DNA of 64,000 nucleotides. Origin: an uncultured Clostridia bacterium (GTDB lineage Bacteria; Bacillota; Clostridia; Oscillospirales; CAG-272). The notes below the pieces were generated by a model. It worked only from the letters and a program-made list of their open reading frames with translations. It did no database searches and was not told where the DNA came from. The position numbers and the translations under genes are program-made. The DNA lies in assembly GCA_904501765.1 (NCBI GenBank), contig CAJGCM010000001.1, positions 10,783 to 74,782 on the forward strand. Direction: 5' to 3'. Below are positions 29,718 to 37,944 of this stretch, piece by piece (the first letter of the stretch is position 1; every line of letters starts with the position of its first letter).

Positions 29718-29793
29718 GAGAATGCAGGTAGCGGCCCAACGGTACCGAACTCTACCAATCCGAATTTCTTCAGATTCCGTATAATACATTCTC
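29718..29793 (-). ncRNA. Non-coding cassette D: 76-nt three-way-junction RNA
   Basis: The ends GAGAATG and CATTCTC pair perfectly over 7 bp. Inside are AATCTGAA-GAAA-TTCGGATT (8 bp, GAAA tetraloop) and GGTAG-loop-CTACC. A TTTTCTTTTTTC tract follows on the minus strand. The overall length and 7-bp closing stem recall tRNA. The segment CTGAAGA looks like a tRNA-Phe anticodon loop, but no canonical D- or T-arm is present. No reading frame. Follows motif copy 21. Confidence 0.55.
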
Positions 29794-29798
29794 TCTCC

Positions 29799-29823
29799 AT
29801 AATACGGCATGTTTTTAATGCGT
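29799..29823 (-). promoter_or_regulatory. Promoter-like motif copy 21
   Basis: ACGCA-N4-AAACA-N5-TATTAT then GGAGAG, immediately upstream of the 76-nt RNA. Confidence 0.7.
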
Positions 29824-29825
29824 AA

Positions 29826-29857
29826 GTACGGGGCAGGCCCGAAGACCCGCCCCGTAC
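29826..29857. terminator. Strong hairpin ending the late operon
   Basis: GTACGGGGC and GCCCCGTAC arms flank a GC-rich loop, just after the holin stop. There is no clear U-tract on the minus strand, so it may act as a processing or pausing structure that separates late transcription from cassette D. Confidence 0.65.
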
Positions 29858-29863
29858 GTTCAC

Positions 29864-30124
29864 TTACTCACACTTAGGCGTATCGTAAGTCATGGCCAGA
29901 CCACTGTCCTTCATGCCGGCAGTAGTCGGATCGTTTACAATACCCAGGATAGCCAGGAAGCCGAACACTGCGTTCACGACTGCCAGCAGCTTGGTACCCA
30001 GGTCACCGAGATCCAGCTCAAAGCCAAATACGGCTGCCACCACCTGAATCAGCAGCAACAGCGCAGGGATGGCGGTGAGCCAGAAATTAATGTTCTTGAC
30101 ACGTACCTTCCAGTTAATACCCAT
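29864..30124 (-). CDS. Phi-LC3-family holin
   Basis: An 86-residue protein starts MGINWKVRVKNINFWLTAIP, the typical entry of the phi-LC3 holin family. It has two membrane helices (FWLTAIPALLLLIQVVAAVF and LLAVVNAVFGFLAILGIVND) and a polar tail with TTAGMKDSGLAMTYDTP. Holins permeabilise the membrane at the end of the lytic cycle to release the endolysin. It is the last gene of the late operon. The amidase is encoded about 16 kb upstream, among tail genes. Confidence 0.92.
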   Translation of the reverse strand: MGINWKVRVKNINFWLTAIPALLLLIQVVAAVFGFELDLGDLGTKLLAVVNAVFGFLAILGIVNDPTTAGMKDSGLAMTYDTPKCE

Positions 30125-30146
30125 TTTGAATTCTCCTCTCTAGTTG

Positions 30147-30473
30147 TTAATCTTTGATAGGTAACGCCTGAATCTCATCTTCCATATGATCGATCATACC
30201 GTTACCGCCGAGATCTTTATATGCTTTATACATCAACAGACCGCTTTCGAGAGCGTGGGATGTAATGTAACCCTTCGCCACCCAAATCTCATGCTCGTCC
30301 ATAAGATGTTTGCGCAAGATACAAACAACGCCGTTCTCGATTGCGGTGTCGTGCTTACACTGTTTTTCATCTTTTTCTTTTTTCAACCGGATGTTTTCTC
30401 TAATGACCGATTGTAAAACGAATGCTAGCACCGCCGAGACAACTGATGTTGCTATTGCGAGTATTGTGCTCAT
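30147..30473 (-). CDS. Membrane-anchored helical protein near the holin
   Basis: A 108-residue protein with an N-terminal membrane helix (ILAIATSVVSAVLAFVLQSV), a charged helix (RENIRLKKEKDEKQCKHDTA) and a soluble part with GYITSHALESGLLMYKAYKD. This kind of protein commonly sits next to holins in Firmicutes phages and may act in lysis control. Not otherwise recognised. Confidence 0.7.
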   Translation of the reverse strand: MSTILAIATSVVSAVLAFVLQSVIRENIRLKKEKDEKQCKHDTAIENGVVCILRKHLMDEHEIWVAKGYITSHALESGLLMYKAYKDLGGNGMIDHMEDEIQALPIKD

Positions 30474-30487
30474 TGGAATCTACTCCT

Positions 30488-32398
30488 TTAATCAACTAAG
30501 AATGTGCATTGGAATGGTATCCATACCGAATCGGAGGCTGCGATAGAGGCATCGCCGTTACGATATCGAGTAAATCCGACATCGCCGTTATTGTCCACAC
30601 GCATCAACCATACGCAGCAACCGCTGCCCTGACACAGTGTGAACACGGAGGAACTTGGACGATAACCGTTTGGTAGCGTAAATATAGTTGTATAGTCTGT
30701 ACTGTACGCTATCTCCTTAAGAGGTTTAACAGTTCCTCGGATTTCCACCGTATTTCCAACGCGTCTATACTTAGGTGCTTCGGAACCGCTAGCATAATAG
30801 TTTGTGAAGTTACCAAGCGCGGTTAGATCGGCATTATGCCAACCTCCGTACCATTTCTGATTGTCGTCCTGCCAAGAGGACCCATAATAAGTACGTTCAT
30901 ACATCTGTCGTTTTGTTTTGTCGCACAGATATAACCGCTGGATACGCTGACCGTTCGGGCCTGCTGGTATGACTTCTAGAGTAAATGTGCCGTTTGTTAT
31001 CGGACAGTTTTGATAGTTGTATGTACTTACATTTTCACCTGAGTAGATATTCGGAGCAAGTACCGTATTCAAATCGGTACCGGCTGGTAAAACCGGATAC
31101 TCAAAGCCTTGATTAGGTACTATTTTGAAGGCGAAATCCGCAATACCATCAGTCTCGGCTGCTTTACCGAATGCGATACCAGTACCGCCTTTGCGCAAAT
31201 CCATAACATATTTGGCGCCGGGGAGGATCTTACGTACTGTTGTTTGGCCATTACTATCTTTAACAGTAACGCTGACCGTGTACGTAGTATCAGCGCTCAA
31301 TGAGCCGCCGATATACTCAACGATGATGCCGTTTTTGCCAGCTATGCTTAAAGTTTTTTCCGCGATAATAGTATTAGCGGCCGTACACTTAATAACCGCA
31401 CCGGTTGCGTCAAGAAACGTAGACCAGTTGAAATATACTCGCGCATATGTACCGGCGTCCGATTGCGTATACGTACCAGTGTCTGGATCATAGCTGCGTC
31501 TAGATACCGTAAGATTACTAATCGTCGGATTTTTGTACGCCAACTGCCACACCGCATAGAGTGTAGCACCAGAGTTGGCTGTATAACTTCCACCTGCGGA
31601 ATAAGTAGCAGACGTTGCCGTAGCCGATGTAGACCAACCTAAGAAGGTATAATTCGTACGAGTCGGCTTGGTACCAGATAACGTTAGGGTTTTACCGTAT
31701 GTTTTTGTCTGATCGGCCGGGGCTCCACTACCACCGTTAGCATCAAACTTGATGGCGTAAGTGTTTGCCTTCCATACGGCATATAGCGTGAGGGCGGCGT
31801 TGGTGCTATAGCTATCACCAGGATCGTAACTACCATTAGCTGAGGTAGCAGATGAGGATGTCGCCCAGCCTAGGAATGAGTGACCGGTGCGAGTAGGTTT
31901 GGTAGTAGATAACTTAAGCGCGGTGCCATACCACTTGGTCTGTGAACCAGGAGCTCCACTGCCGCCGTTTGCGTTATAAGTTACCGTATATGACGGAAGC
32001 TTAGGAATGGTAAACGTAGTACTGGCATACATAGTGCCGCCAACCCTATCGACATTGGTCAGTTTGGCGTACAAGTATCTAGTTACCGCAGAGGTACCTC
32101 GATTATACGTGTAGGAATAGCTTTTTAACTTTTTCTGATTCGATTCGGACCAACCGCTACCGGAGTCGTTAGTCGTGCTGATTGAAACGCTTCCTTGACT
32201 GGTTGACGCACTGCCGGAGGACGATCGATTATCGTAATACAGGGTGTTTCCACTATCGCTAACTGAGTACTTTGACCAGAACCAAATTTCGACATTGACT
32301 GTAGTTTTGTCATTCGTGCTAGTTAGGCTTCGGTATATGCCGATCTTACCGTAACTACCTACGGTACTACCCCATACAATTCCACTAGGTGCTGCCAT
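30488..32398 (-). CDS. Tail protein with InlB-type B repeats
   Basis: A 636-residue protein. An N-terminal beta domain (about 1-130) is followed by two B-repeat (Flg_new/Listeria-Bacteroides) modules with TVTYNANGGSGAPGSQTKWY and FDANGGSGAPADQTKTYGKT, each ending in LYAVW (about 135-280). A further beta domain and an Ig-like region with VRKILPGAKYVMDLRKGGTG follow, then a C-terminal head with VGNTVEIRGTVKPLKEIAYS. Probably a tail-tip fibre that binds the host surface. The B repeats are typical of surface-adhesion proteins. It starts 1 nt into the previous gene. Confidence 0.8.
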   Translation of the reverse strand: MAAPSGIVWGSTVGSYGKIGIYRSLTSTNDKTTVNVEIWFWSKYSVSDSGNTLYYDNRSSSGSASTSQGSVSISTTNDSGSGWSESNQKKLKSYSYTYNRGTSAVTRYLYAKLTNVDRVGGTMYASTTFTIPKLPSYTVTYNANGGSGAPGSQTKWYGTALKLSTTKPTRTGHSFLGWATSSSATSANGSYDPGDSYSTNAALTLYAVWKANTYAIKFDANGGSGAPADQTKTYGKTLTLSGTKPTRTNYTFLGWSTSATATSATYSAGGSYTANSGATLYAVWQLAYKNPTISNLTVSRRSYDPDTGTYTQSDAGTYARVYFNWSTFLDATGAVIKCTAANTIIAEKTLSIAGKNGIIVEYIGGSLSADTTYTVSVTVKDSNGQTTVRKILPGAKYVMDLRKGGTGIAFGKAAETDGIADFAFKIVPNQGFEYPVLPAGTDLNTVLAPNIYSGENVSTYNYQNCPITNGTFTLEVIPAGPNGQRIQRLYLCDKTKRQMYERTYYGSSWQDDNQKWYGGWHNADLTALGNFTNYYASGSEAPKYRRVGNTVEIRGTVKPLKEIAYSTDYTTIFTLPNGYRPSSSVFTLCQGSGCCVWLMRVDNNGDVGFTRYRNGDASIAASDSVWIPFQCTFLVD

Positions 32399-34023
32399 TA
32401 CTCAGTCACCTCCTCTGCTTCAACCCAAATGATACCCATATTGCCGTTTTCCCTTTCTCTCCATACGAATTGGCCGAAGTAAAGCTCATCTTCGACTACT
32501 GCTTTCTTTATACGGAGAGCCTGGTTTGTTATGTATGCGGGGGCGTCATCCCCGTCCATGAACAGAATGCGAGTGTTGGTGATGATCAACTTAAAGTTGC
32601 TGTCTTTCTCGCCAAGCTCTATACACGGCTCCTCGGTACCTTGCTCGTTTTTATAAGTTCCTATTTTGACGTATTCACCGATATTACCCAGGTCTGCAAG
32701 CGATCTATTTGTACCGTTGAGTGCGTACATGATGCTCTTGGCAGAAATGGCGAGACTATATGTGCCGTCTTCATTCTTAACGTATCTAATATAGTTCTCG
32801 TTGTCTCCGATATTAACCTGACCATCTGTATCGAAGTAAATGCCTCTGGTGGAGTTGTTCTCACTGTCTTTTACTTCCGAATAGATAGAATTATCGGTAA
32901 TGCGAAATCCACCAATAGTAGCGCCGAATGCTACCAAATCCTTGACGTCTATTTGCTCTGCGACAATAGATTTAGCCGTAATAACACTACCATTGAGGCT
33001 GTTATACTCGGTCTGAGTCATTTTAACGTCAGTCGTAACAGCGTCTACTGTGTAATACAGGTCATCAATAATCGTATAGTACTTTTGTACTCCGCTATCG
33101 TCATAGTAGTATACTTCGGTTCCCGTTGTTGTAGTTACATCTCGCATGAGGGTACCGTCTACAGCTTCGATAGTTGTTTCGGTTTTCTCGTATTTAACCT
33201 CAAACGAGTCTTTTGTTACACCTTGCGTGTTGAGCTTGTAATAGAGACCGTCGTCTCCCTTGACCACAAGCTTGTCTGCAACGATAGTGCCGCCTTCAAT
33301 AAGGTCACCGATTATGGTAACACCTACGAGTTGGCCTGTTACAGTACTGTCACCAACAACAAGGTCTTTGATGAGGCCAGTATCGGAGAACAGTCTTTTG
33401 ATAGCAGCCTCGTCGATATTAGCGAAACTAATGTTGGCGTATTTGGCCGCTAGATTAGTAATCGAACCGTCTTCTGCAGTAAGGTCCTTTATGACAGCGT
33501 TCTTGATAGTAGCATTATCAGTTTCAAGATTGCCGATCTTAGCGTTAGCAGCCTCTAAATCTTCGACGCTAGCTTTGTTGGCTTCCAGATCACCTACCTT
33601 GGCATTAGTAGCCTCAAGCTCCTCGACGGCAGCTTTCTTAGCTATTAGTTCGCCAATCTCAGCGGTTGCAGCATCCAACTTCTTGATAGTGGCATAATCA
33701 GCAACAACGGTGTTAAACTCACCTCTAACCGCTTGCTTAACCTCTTCGTCTTTCTTATCCACGGTTTCAAGTCGGGCTGAGGGTGACGTTGTGTTGCCGG
33801 TAGCGGTGGCGACATGATCTTTGATCGTTACTGTAACACGGTCGCCAGGTTGCATTTCGGTGGTGGTTGCTACAGGAGTAAGTAGCTCGGAACCATCCAT
33901 TTTGACGTAAGTGGTACCGTCATGCACAACGACAGTACCAGTTATGGTGGAAGCTTTGGATTTTTTGTCTTTATCGTTAGTGATCTTCACAAACTGCGAA
34001 ATCAGATCAGTCGTTAAAGCCAT
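32398..34023 (-). CDS. Tail-tip/tailspike protein with coiled coil
   Basis: A 541-residue protein. The N-terminal OB-like segment (ASTITGTVVVHDGTTYVKMD, MQPGDRVTVTIKDHVATATG) precedes a long trimeric-type coiled coil with repeated ELEATNAKVGDLEANK units (about 90-165). A beta-helical part follows (GDSTVTGQLVGVTIIGDLIE, YKLNTQGVTKDSFEV), then a C-terminal domain with MYALNGTNRSLADLGNIGEY. This layout is common for Firmicutes phage tail-associated proteins between the hub and the fibre. Possibly cleaves or binds surface glycans. No catalytic residues identified. Confidence 0.75.
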   Translation of the reverse strand: MALTTDLISQFVKITNDKDKKSKASTITGTVVVHDGTTYVKMDGSELLTPVATTTEMQPGDRVTVTIKDHVATATGNTTSPSARLETVDKKDEEVKQAVRGEFNTVVADYATIKKLDAATAEIGELIAKKAAVEELEATNAKVGDLEANKASVEDLEAANAKIGNLETDNATIKNAVIKDLTAEDGSITNLAAKYANISFANIDEAAIKRLFSDTGLIKDLVVGDSTVTGQLVGVTIIGDLIEGGTIVADKLVVKGDDGLYYKLNTQGVTKDSFEVKYEKTETTIEAVDGTLMRDVTTTTGTEVYYYDDSGVQKYYTIIDDLYYTVDAVTTDVKMTQTEYNSLNGSVITAKSIVAEQIDVKDLVAFGATIGGFRITDNSIYSEVKDSENNSTRGIYFDTDGQVNIGDNENYIRYVKNEDGTYSLAISAKSIMYALNGTNRSLADLGNIGEYVKIGTYKNEQGTEEPCIELGEKDSNFKLIITNTRILFMDGDDAPAYITNQALRIKKAVVEDELYFGQFVWRERENGNMGIIWVEAEEVTE

Positions 34024-34029
34024 ACCGCA

Positions 34030-35100
34030 TCACCTCCATAATTTATTAACGAATACTGCGGTCTCCGAGACTTTACATTCCGGAGTGCAGTCTATTGTCT
34101 GACTTATAACTTTTGCTTTTACCCCATCGATGTCTGAGCGTTTGTAGTTGAGTCGCACGCCGTCTCGTAATCTCACAGGACAGTACCCATGTGAATAACT
34201 GAGCGTATATGTCAGCGTAGACATGCTCTTAAGTAGCTTCTCGGCATACTCTTGGACTTGAGGTGCCAGTTGCTTATCGTCAGGATTACCTGAGATGCTA
34301 GGGTTGGGGTCTCTGTGTGTAATCTCTCTACCACGCCCGATAGTTGATACGGGGCTGTTAGGGTCATCGTTTACGACTCTAGCGGAGTGGGCTCCAGCAC
34401 CACCAGAATACGTAACTTCCACGACGTTGGGGACTTTGTACAAATCATGGTCTACAGTAATATCCGGATACAGGATAGAACTGTTATCATCGCTGTATGT
34501 CCACACAGGCTGCAGAGCATCGATGTCCTGCTTGGGAGAGAATAGGATTCGCCCTTCTTCATCCAAATCAAACTCATACTCGGCCAAAGCTATCAGATCG
34601 ATTAGAAACGATAGCCAGGTATCGTCGGTATTAGCAACGAAATCATGCGGGAGCACCTTGTCGCAAGTAGCTCTCACGACAGGGGCTCTAGCATGCTCTC
34701 GAACTAGCTCGTAAGCTTTGTCCATAATATTCTCGCCCTCCCTCAGAAAATATCCGAGAGGTGGGGGATTTTCTTTAAGCTCCAAAAGAGGAGTATAGGC
34801 GTCGACGGTAACATCACGAATGCGTCCATCGAACTTTGAAGACGGTGTTTGGAGTAAGAAAGTGCCCAACGGACGTTTCTCTCTTACTCCATTTTGAACC
34901 GTAATCATGTAGATTCGAACGTAGGCTTCACCGACTGATTCAGTGATGGCGAAGGACGCAGATCCGAGTGTTTCTGCCGAAGCATCCCAACTAATGGAGC
35001 TGGACGTGACAGTATCAAGTCTCTCGACATCCTGCCAGGTTCCAGGGTCTACGGTGTAATATTCGTATGTTCTCTGCGCGGTTTTCGCCCAATCAGCCAC
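34030..35100 (-). CDS. Tail hub-like protein (ReqiPepy6 gp37-like)
   Basis: A 356-residue protein. ISWDASAETLGSASFAITES and VRIYMITVQNGVREKRPLGT near the start, TPLLELKENPPPLGYFL in the middle and the C-terminal QVQEYAEKLLKSMSTLTYTL, GYCPVRLRDGVRLNYKRSDI fit the baseplate-hub/virus ReqiPepy6 Gp37-like family. It follows the LysM/FN3 tail gene by 2 nt. Role: part of the tail tip complex that contacts the envelope. Confidence 0.78.
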   Translation of the reverse strand: MADWAKTAQRTYEYYTVDPGTWQDVERLDTVTSSSISWDASAETLGSASFAITESVGEAYVRIYMITVQNGVREKRPLGTFLLQTPSSKFDGRIRDVTVDAYTPLLELKENPPPLGYFLREGENIMDKAYELVREHARAPVVRATCDKVLPHDFVANTDDTWLSFLIDLIALAEYEFDLDEEGRILFSPKQDIDALQPVWTYSDDNSSILYPDITVDHDLYKVPNVVEVTYSGGAGAHSARVVNDDPNSPVSTIGRGREITHRDPNPSISGNPDDKQLAPQVQEYAEKLLKSMSTLTYTLSYSHGYCPVRLRDGVRLNYKRSDIDGVKAKVISQTIDCTPECKVSETAVFVNKLWR

Positions 35101-35102
35101 GG

Positions 35103-37943
35103 TTACGCGCCTCCTTCTACTCTAGTTATTGAAAGTGAGACCGGAATGGTCACTTCACAGTGATTCTGGCTAAACGATACTGTGACCTGAGCCCAGTATC
35201 CTGTACCAGAAGGTTCTCTTACATACACATCGCCGAGCCATCTCTGGAGGCGACGTAATGCGTAGATGGTCTCGACATCATTCTTGTCGATAACCATACT
35301 CCAGCTCGAAGACGAGCCGAGATGTGTTCCGTAATAACTCACGGGATGAGAGCGTCCGATATACTCAACCAACTTATAATCGGGTTTTGTGCTATCAGAC
35401 ACATCGATGTTATACGGGAGCTTAAGCATAGACCCAGACAGAGCCGGATCAACAGGGGCTACGTCTTCAAGAGCGTCGAAGTTGGTAGCCTGCTCGTCCC
35501 ACTGTAATACGGCAGCTATTCCGCCAACCGGATATGCGGGACAGTCGAAGTATTCGATATGACCCGTAGTCTTATCGGCGGCTACGATTCTGTATCTAGC
35601 ATAATCAAGAGCCGGATGAGGGTCAGTCACCGTGGTTCTGCTAGCCGCATCGAGATTTGTAGCGATTTCTGTAAATCGGCCATCGAACTCACGTCTGTAA
35701 ACAGAGAGCCAAACGTCTTCCACAAGGGTGCGCTTTTCGATCACTGCGAACAGTATTTCATTACCGCTATCGTCCACTCCAGAATACACGGGTTCACCAG
35801 TCTCAAGGGTCACCGCACGTTTATTATTACCACTTCCAGTGGTCACAACGTCGCCGTAAGTATAACCGATCGGTTCGGCATCTTTCAGCGTGTAGTTTCC
35901 GGAAGTCAACTCCACAATCCGATACTCAACATCAACGGTCTCGCAATAAGGCCGGATGGACGCGGTGAGGTTTTCCTTATCTACGCCGATCTCAGCATTA
36001 GGCTCACACGCAGCGACGGACCAGTCTACTGTGAAAGTAGTGTTAGCTTCCGCGGTCAATCCAGAGGACATAGACACAATGCAGTTGACGAGGTACTTCA
36101 TGCCATTTTCGAGGGTAACGTTGCTGGGAAGCAACTCTACAGCAACACTCCCTTCGACGTTGGGGTCGGCATAGCGAGAATATACCTCATCACCAGCATT
36201 AACCATTTTGAAGTTTCCGAACGGATCTGTAGTTTCATAACCCTCGTCAGCCGTAATAGAGATATGATAACTAGTAGGCCATTGTACACCATCGTTGACT
36301 GGCGATGCTGCGGCGTGAATGAACACCGGGAAACTGTTCAGAACACCCTCGTTTAATTCGGGCATGCTCAAATCAAGTGTCGGAGTTGAATACACACTGA
36401 TTGTTCTGGGAGTAGACCAGGGGCTATATACAGGATTGCCATCATCGTCGTTAAGTACGCCAGCGGTACACATACGCCACTCTATCGAAGCGCCATTGGT
36501 GAAATTTAACGTTTTAAGCGTACACTCATAAGTAGGCTCACTCTCGTAATCCTCTACCACTTTGGGAACATAATCGATGTAGTCGGTATGCACCTCAGTC
36601 TTACCAAGGGTTACGACAACAGGTTCGTCTAGAGGTTTACCAGGAACACCTCTAAGCTCCAATTGAGCGGAGGTCTGTCTAGACTCATCTTTGGAGTTAT
36701 GTATCCAGTATAGGACCGCATTTTTACCGTCTTTTTCAACCACTTTTGACGAAGACGACCAAGTGGTCGGAGCAGACGGCTTTATACCCACCACTACCGA
36801 CTTAATGCCAGTCCAGTGAGATGCTATGCTTTCGTTCCAGGCTCGAATACGGAAGAAGTACTCTTTACCGGCGTCTACACTAATGAACTGGGACGTAGCG
36901 GGGTCCTTTTTAGTAGTACCTTGTTCGCCAACCACGTCTACCTTCTGGACGTTATCGGACGTGTCGAAGTATCGCTTATCCTCGGTATACTGAATTTCGT
37001 ACTTGGTAGCCGTGGTAACCTTGCCCCATGCGATATATACCTCGCTCGGGGAGTTTGCTCTAAGAGTAGTTATTCCGCTAGGAGCTACAGGCTTCGTAGT
37101 TACGTTATCCGACCACTTAGACCACTCGCTGTAAACGTCTCGAGATTTAATATATACTCGAGCAGCACATTTGTACTTACTATCGTTTCCGCCAGAGTGT
37201 TCGTAAGAAGCAACCCCACCCACCAACGCTACCTTAGCAGGAGTTATGGTTTGTTTTGGGTCATCATTCTTTTGAATCTTAAACTGAACATGAGTAATAC
37301 CGTCAAGATTAACGTCATCGTATCGAACAGTGGCTTTTACTTTTGCACCGTTCACCTCTACGGACGGTTCGGCAGGGGCCGCCGGAGCGGCACCCTTATC
37401 CCAATATTTGAACGCCGTCCAAGAAGCTGTCCAACGGGCAGTTTCTTTACCCTTTGAATCCTTCTTTTTCTTAGCGATAGGTATGACTCTGAAACGAACG
37501 CGAGTGGCGTCAGCGGGGATACTATAAGTAGTCTGTCTAGAAACATGCCTGCTCAGATCATCGACGCTGTTGCTGCCAATAGTTTCTCCAATCCAGAGAC
37601 CAGAGCCGTTAGCGTAACCCCACTCGTATTTATAACTCTCGGTTTCGGTTTCCTTAGCCCAAGTCCACTCAACAATAAGCTCGTTGGGGTCTTTTGAGTT
37701 AACGCCGAAATAAGTAATTACGCAAACGTTAGTGGGGGCTTTGGCGGAACTAGAAGAACCGCCGCTACCCCCGGAGGTGGTCGGGTTATACAGTTTTAAT
37801 ACCTGACCGACGTAGATGCGATTCGGGTTCGCGATATTATTCCAGTTAGCAAGCTGTTTGTACTTGCTAGCCGATCCTAAATATTTCTGGGCGATTTCCG
37901 ATAGAGTATCGCCGCTTTTTACGGTATACGTATTATTCGCCAT
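35103..37943 (-). CDS. LysM and fibronectin-type tail protein
   Basis: A 946-residue protein. Residues 3-50 form a LysM domain (YTVKSGDTLSEIAQKYLGSA, PNRIYVGQVLKLY) that binds peptidoglycan. Several fibronectin-III-like beta repeats follow (KAPTNVCVITYFGVNSKDPN, ITTLRANSPSEVYIAWGKVT), then larger beta domains, and a C-terminal part resembling distal-tail proteins (YVREPSGTGYWAQVTVSFSQ). It is placed right after the tape measure gene, where the distal tail component is encoded. Likely anchors the tail tip to the cell wall. Confidence 0.82.
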   Translation of the reverse strand: MANNTYTVKSGDTLSEIAQKYLGSASKYKQLANWNNIANPNRIYVGQVLKLYNPTTSGGSGGSSSSAKAPTNVCVITYFGVNSKDPNELIVEWTWAKETETESYKYEWGYANGSGLWIGETIGSNSVDDLSRHVSRQTTYSIPADATRVRFRVIPIAKKKKDSKGKETARWTASWTAFKYWDKGAAPAAPAEPSVEVNGAKVKATVRYDDVNLDGITHVQFKIQKNDDPKQTITPAKVALVGGVASYEHSGGNDSKYKCAARVYIKSRDVYSEWSKWSDNVTTKPVAPSGITTLRANSPSEVYIAWGKVTTATKYEIQYTEDKRYFDTSDNVQKVDVVGEQGTTKKDPATSQFISVDAGKEYFFRIRAWNESIASHWTGIKSVVVGIKPSAPTTWSSSSKVVEKDGKNAVLYWIHNSKDESRQTSAQLELRGVPGKPLDEPVVVTLGKTEVHTDYIDYVPKVVEDYESEPTYECTLKTLNFTNGASIEWRMCTAGVLNDDDGNPVYSPWSTPRTISVYSTPTLDLSMPELNEGVLNSFPVFIHAAASPVNDGVQWPTSYHISITADEGYETTDPFGNFKMVNAGDEVYSRYADPNVEGSVAVELLPSNVTLENGMKYLVNCIVSMSSGLTAEANTTFTVDWSVAACEPNAEIGVDKENLTASIRPYCETVDVEYRIVELTSGNYTLKDAEPIGYTYGDVVTTGSGNNKRAVTLETGEPVYSGVDDSGNEILFAVIEKRTLVEDVWLSVYRREFDGRFTEIATNLDAASRTTVTDPHPALDYARYRIVAADKTTGHIEYFDCPAYPVGGIAAVLQWDEQATNFDALEDVAPVDPALSGSMLKLPYNIDVSDSTKPDYKLVEYIGRSHPVSYYGTHLGSSSSWSMVIDKNDVETIYALRRLQRWLGDVYVREPSGTGYWAQVTVSFSQNHCEVTIPVSLSITRVEGGA

Positions 37944-37944
37944 C

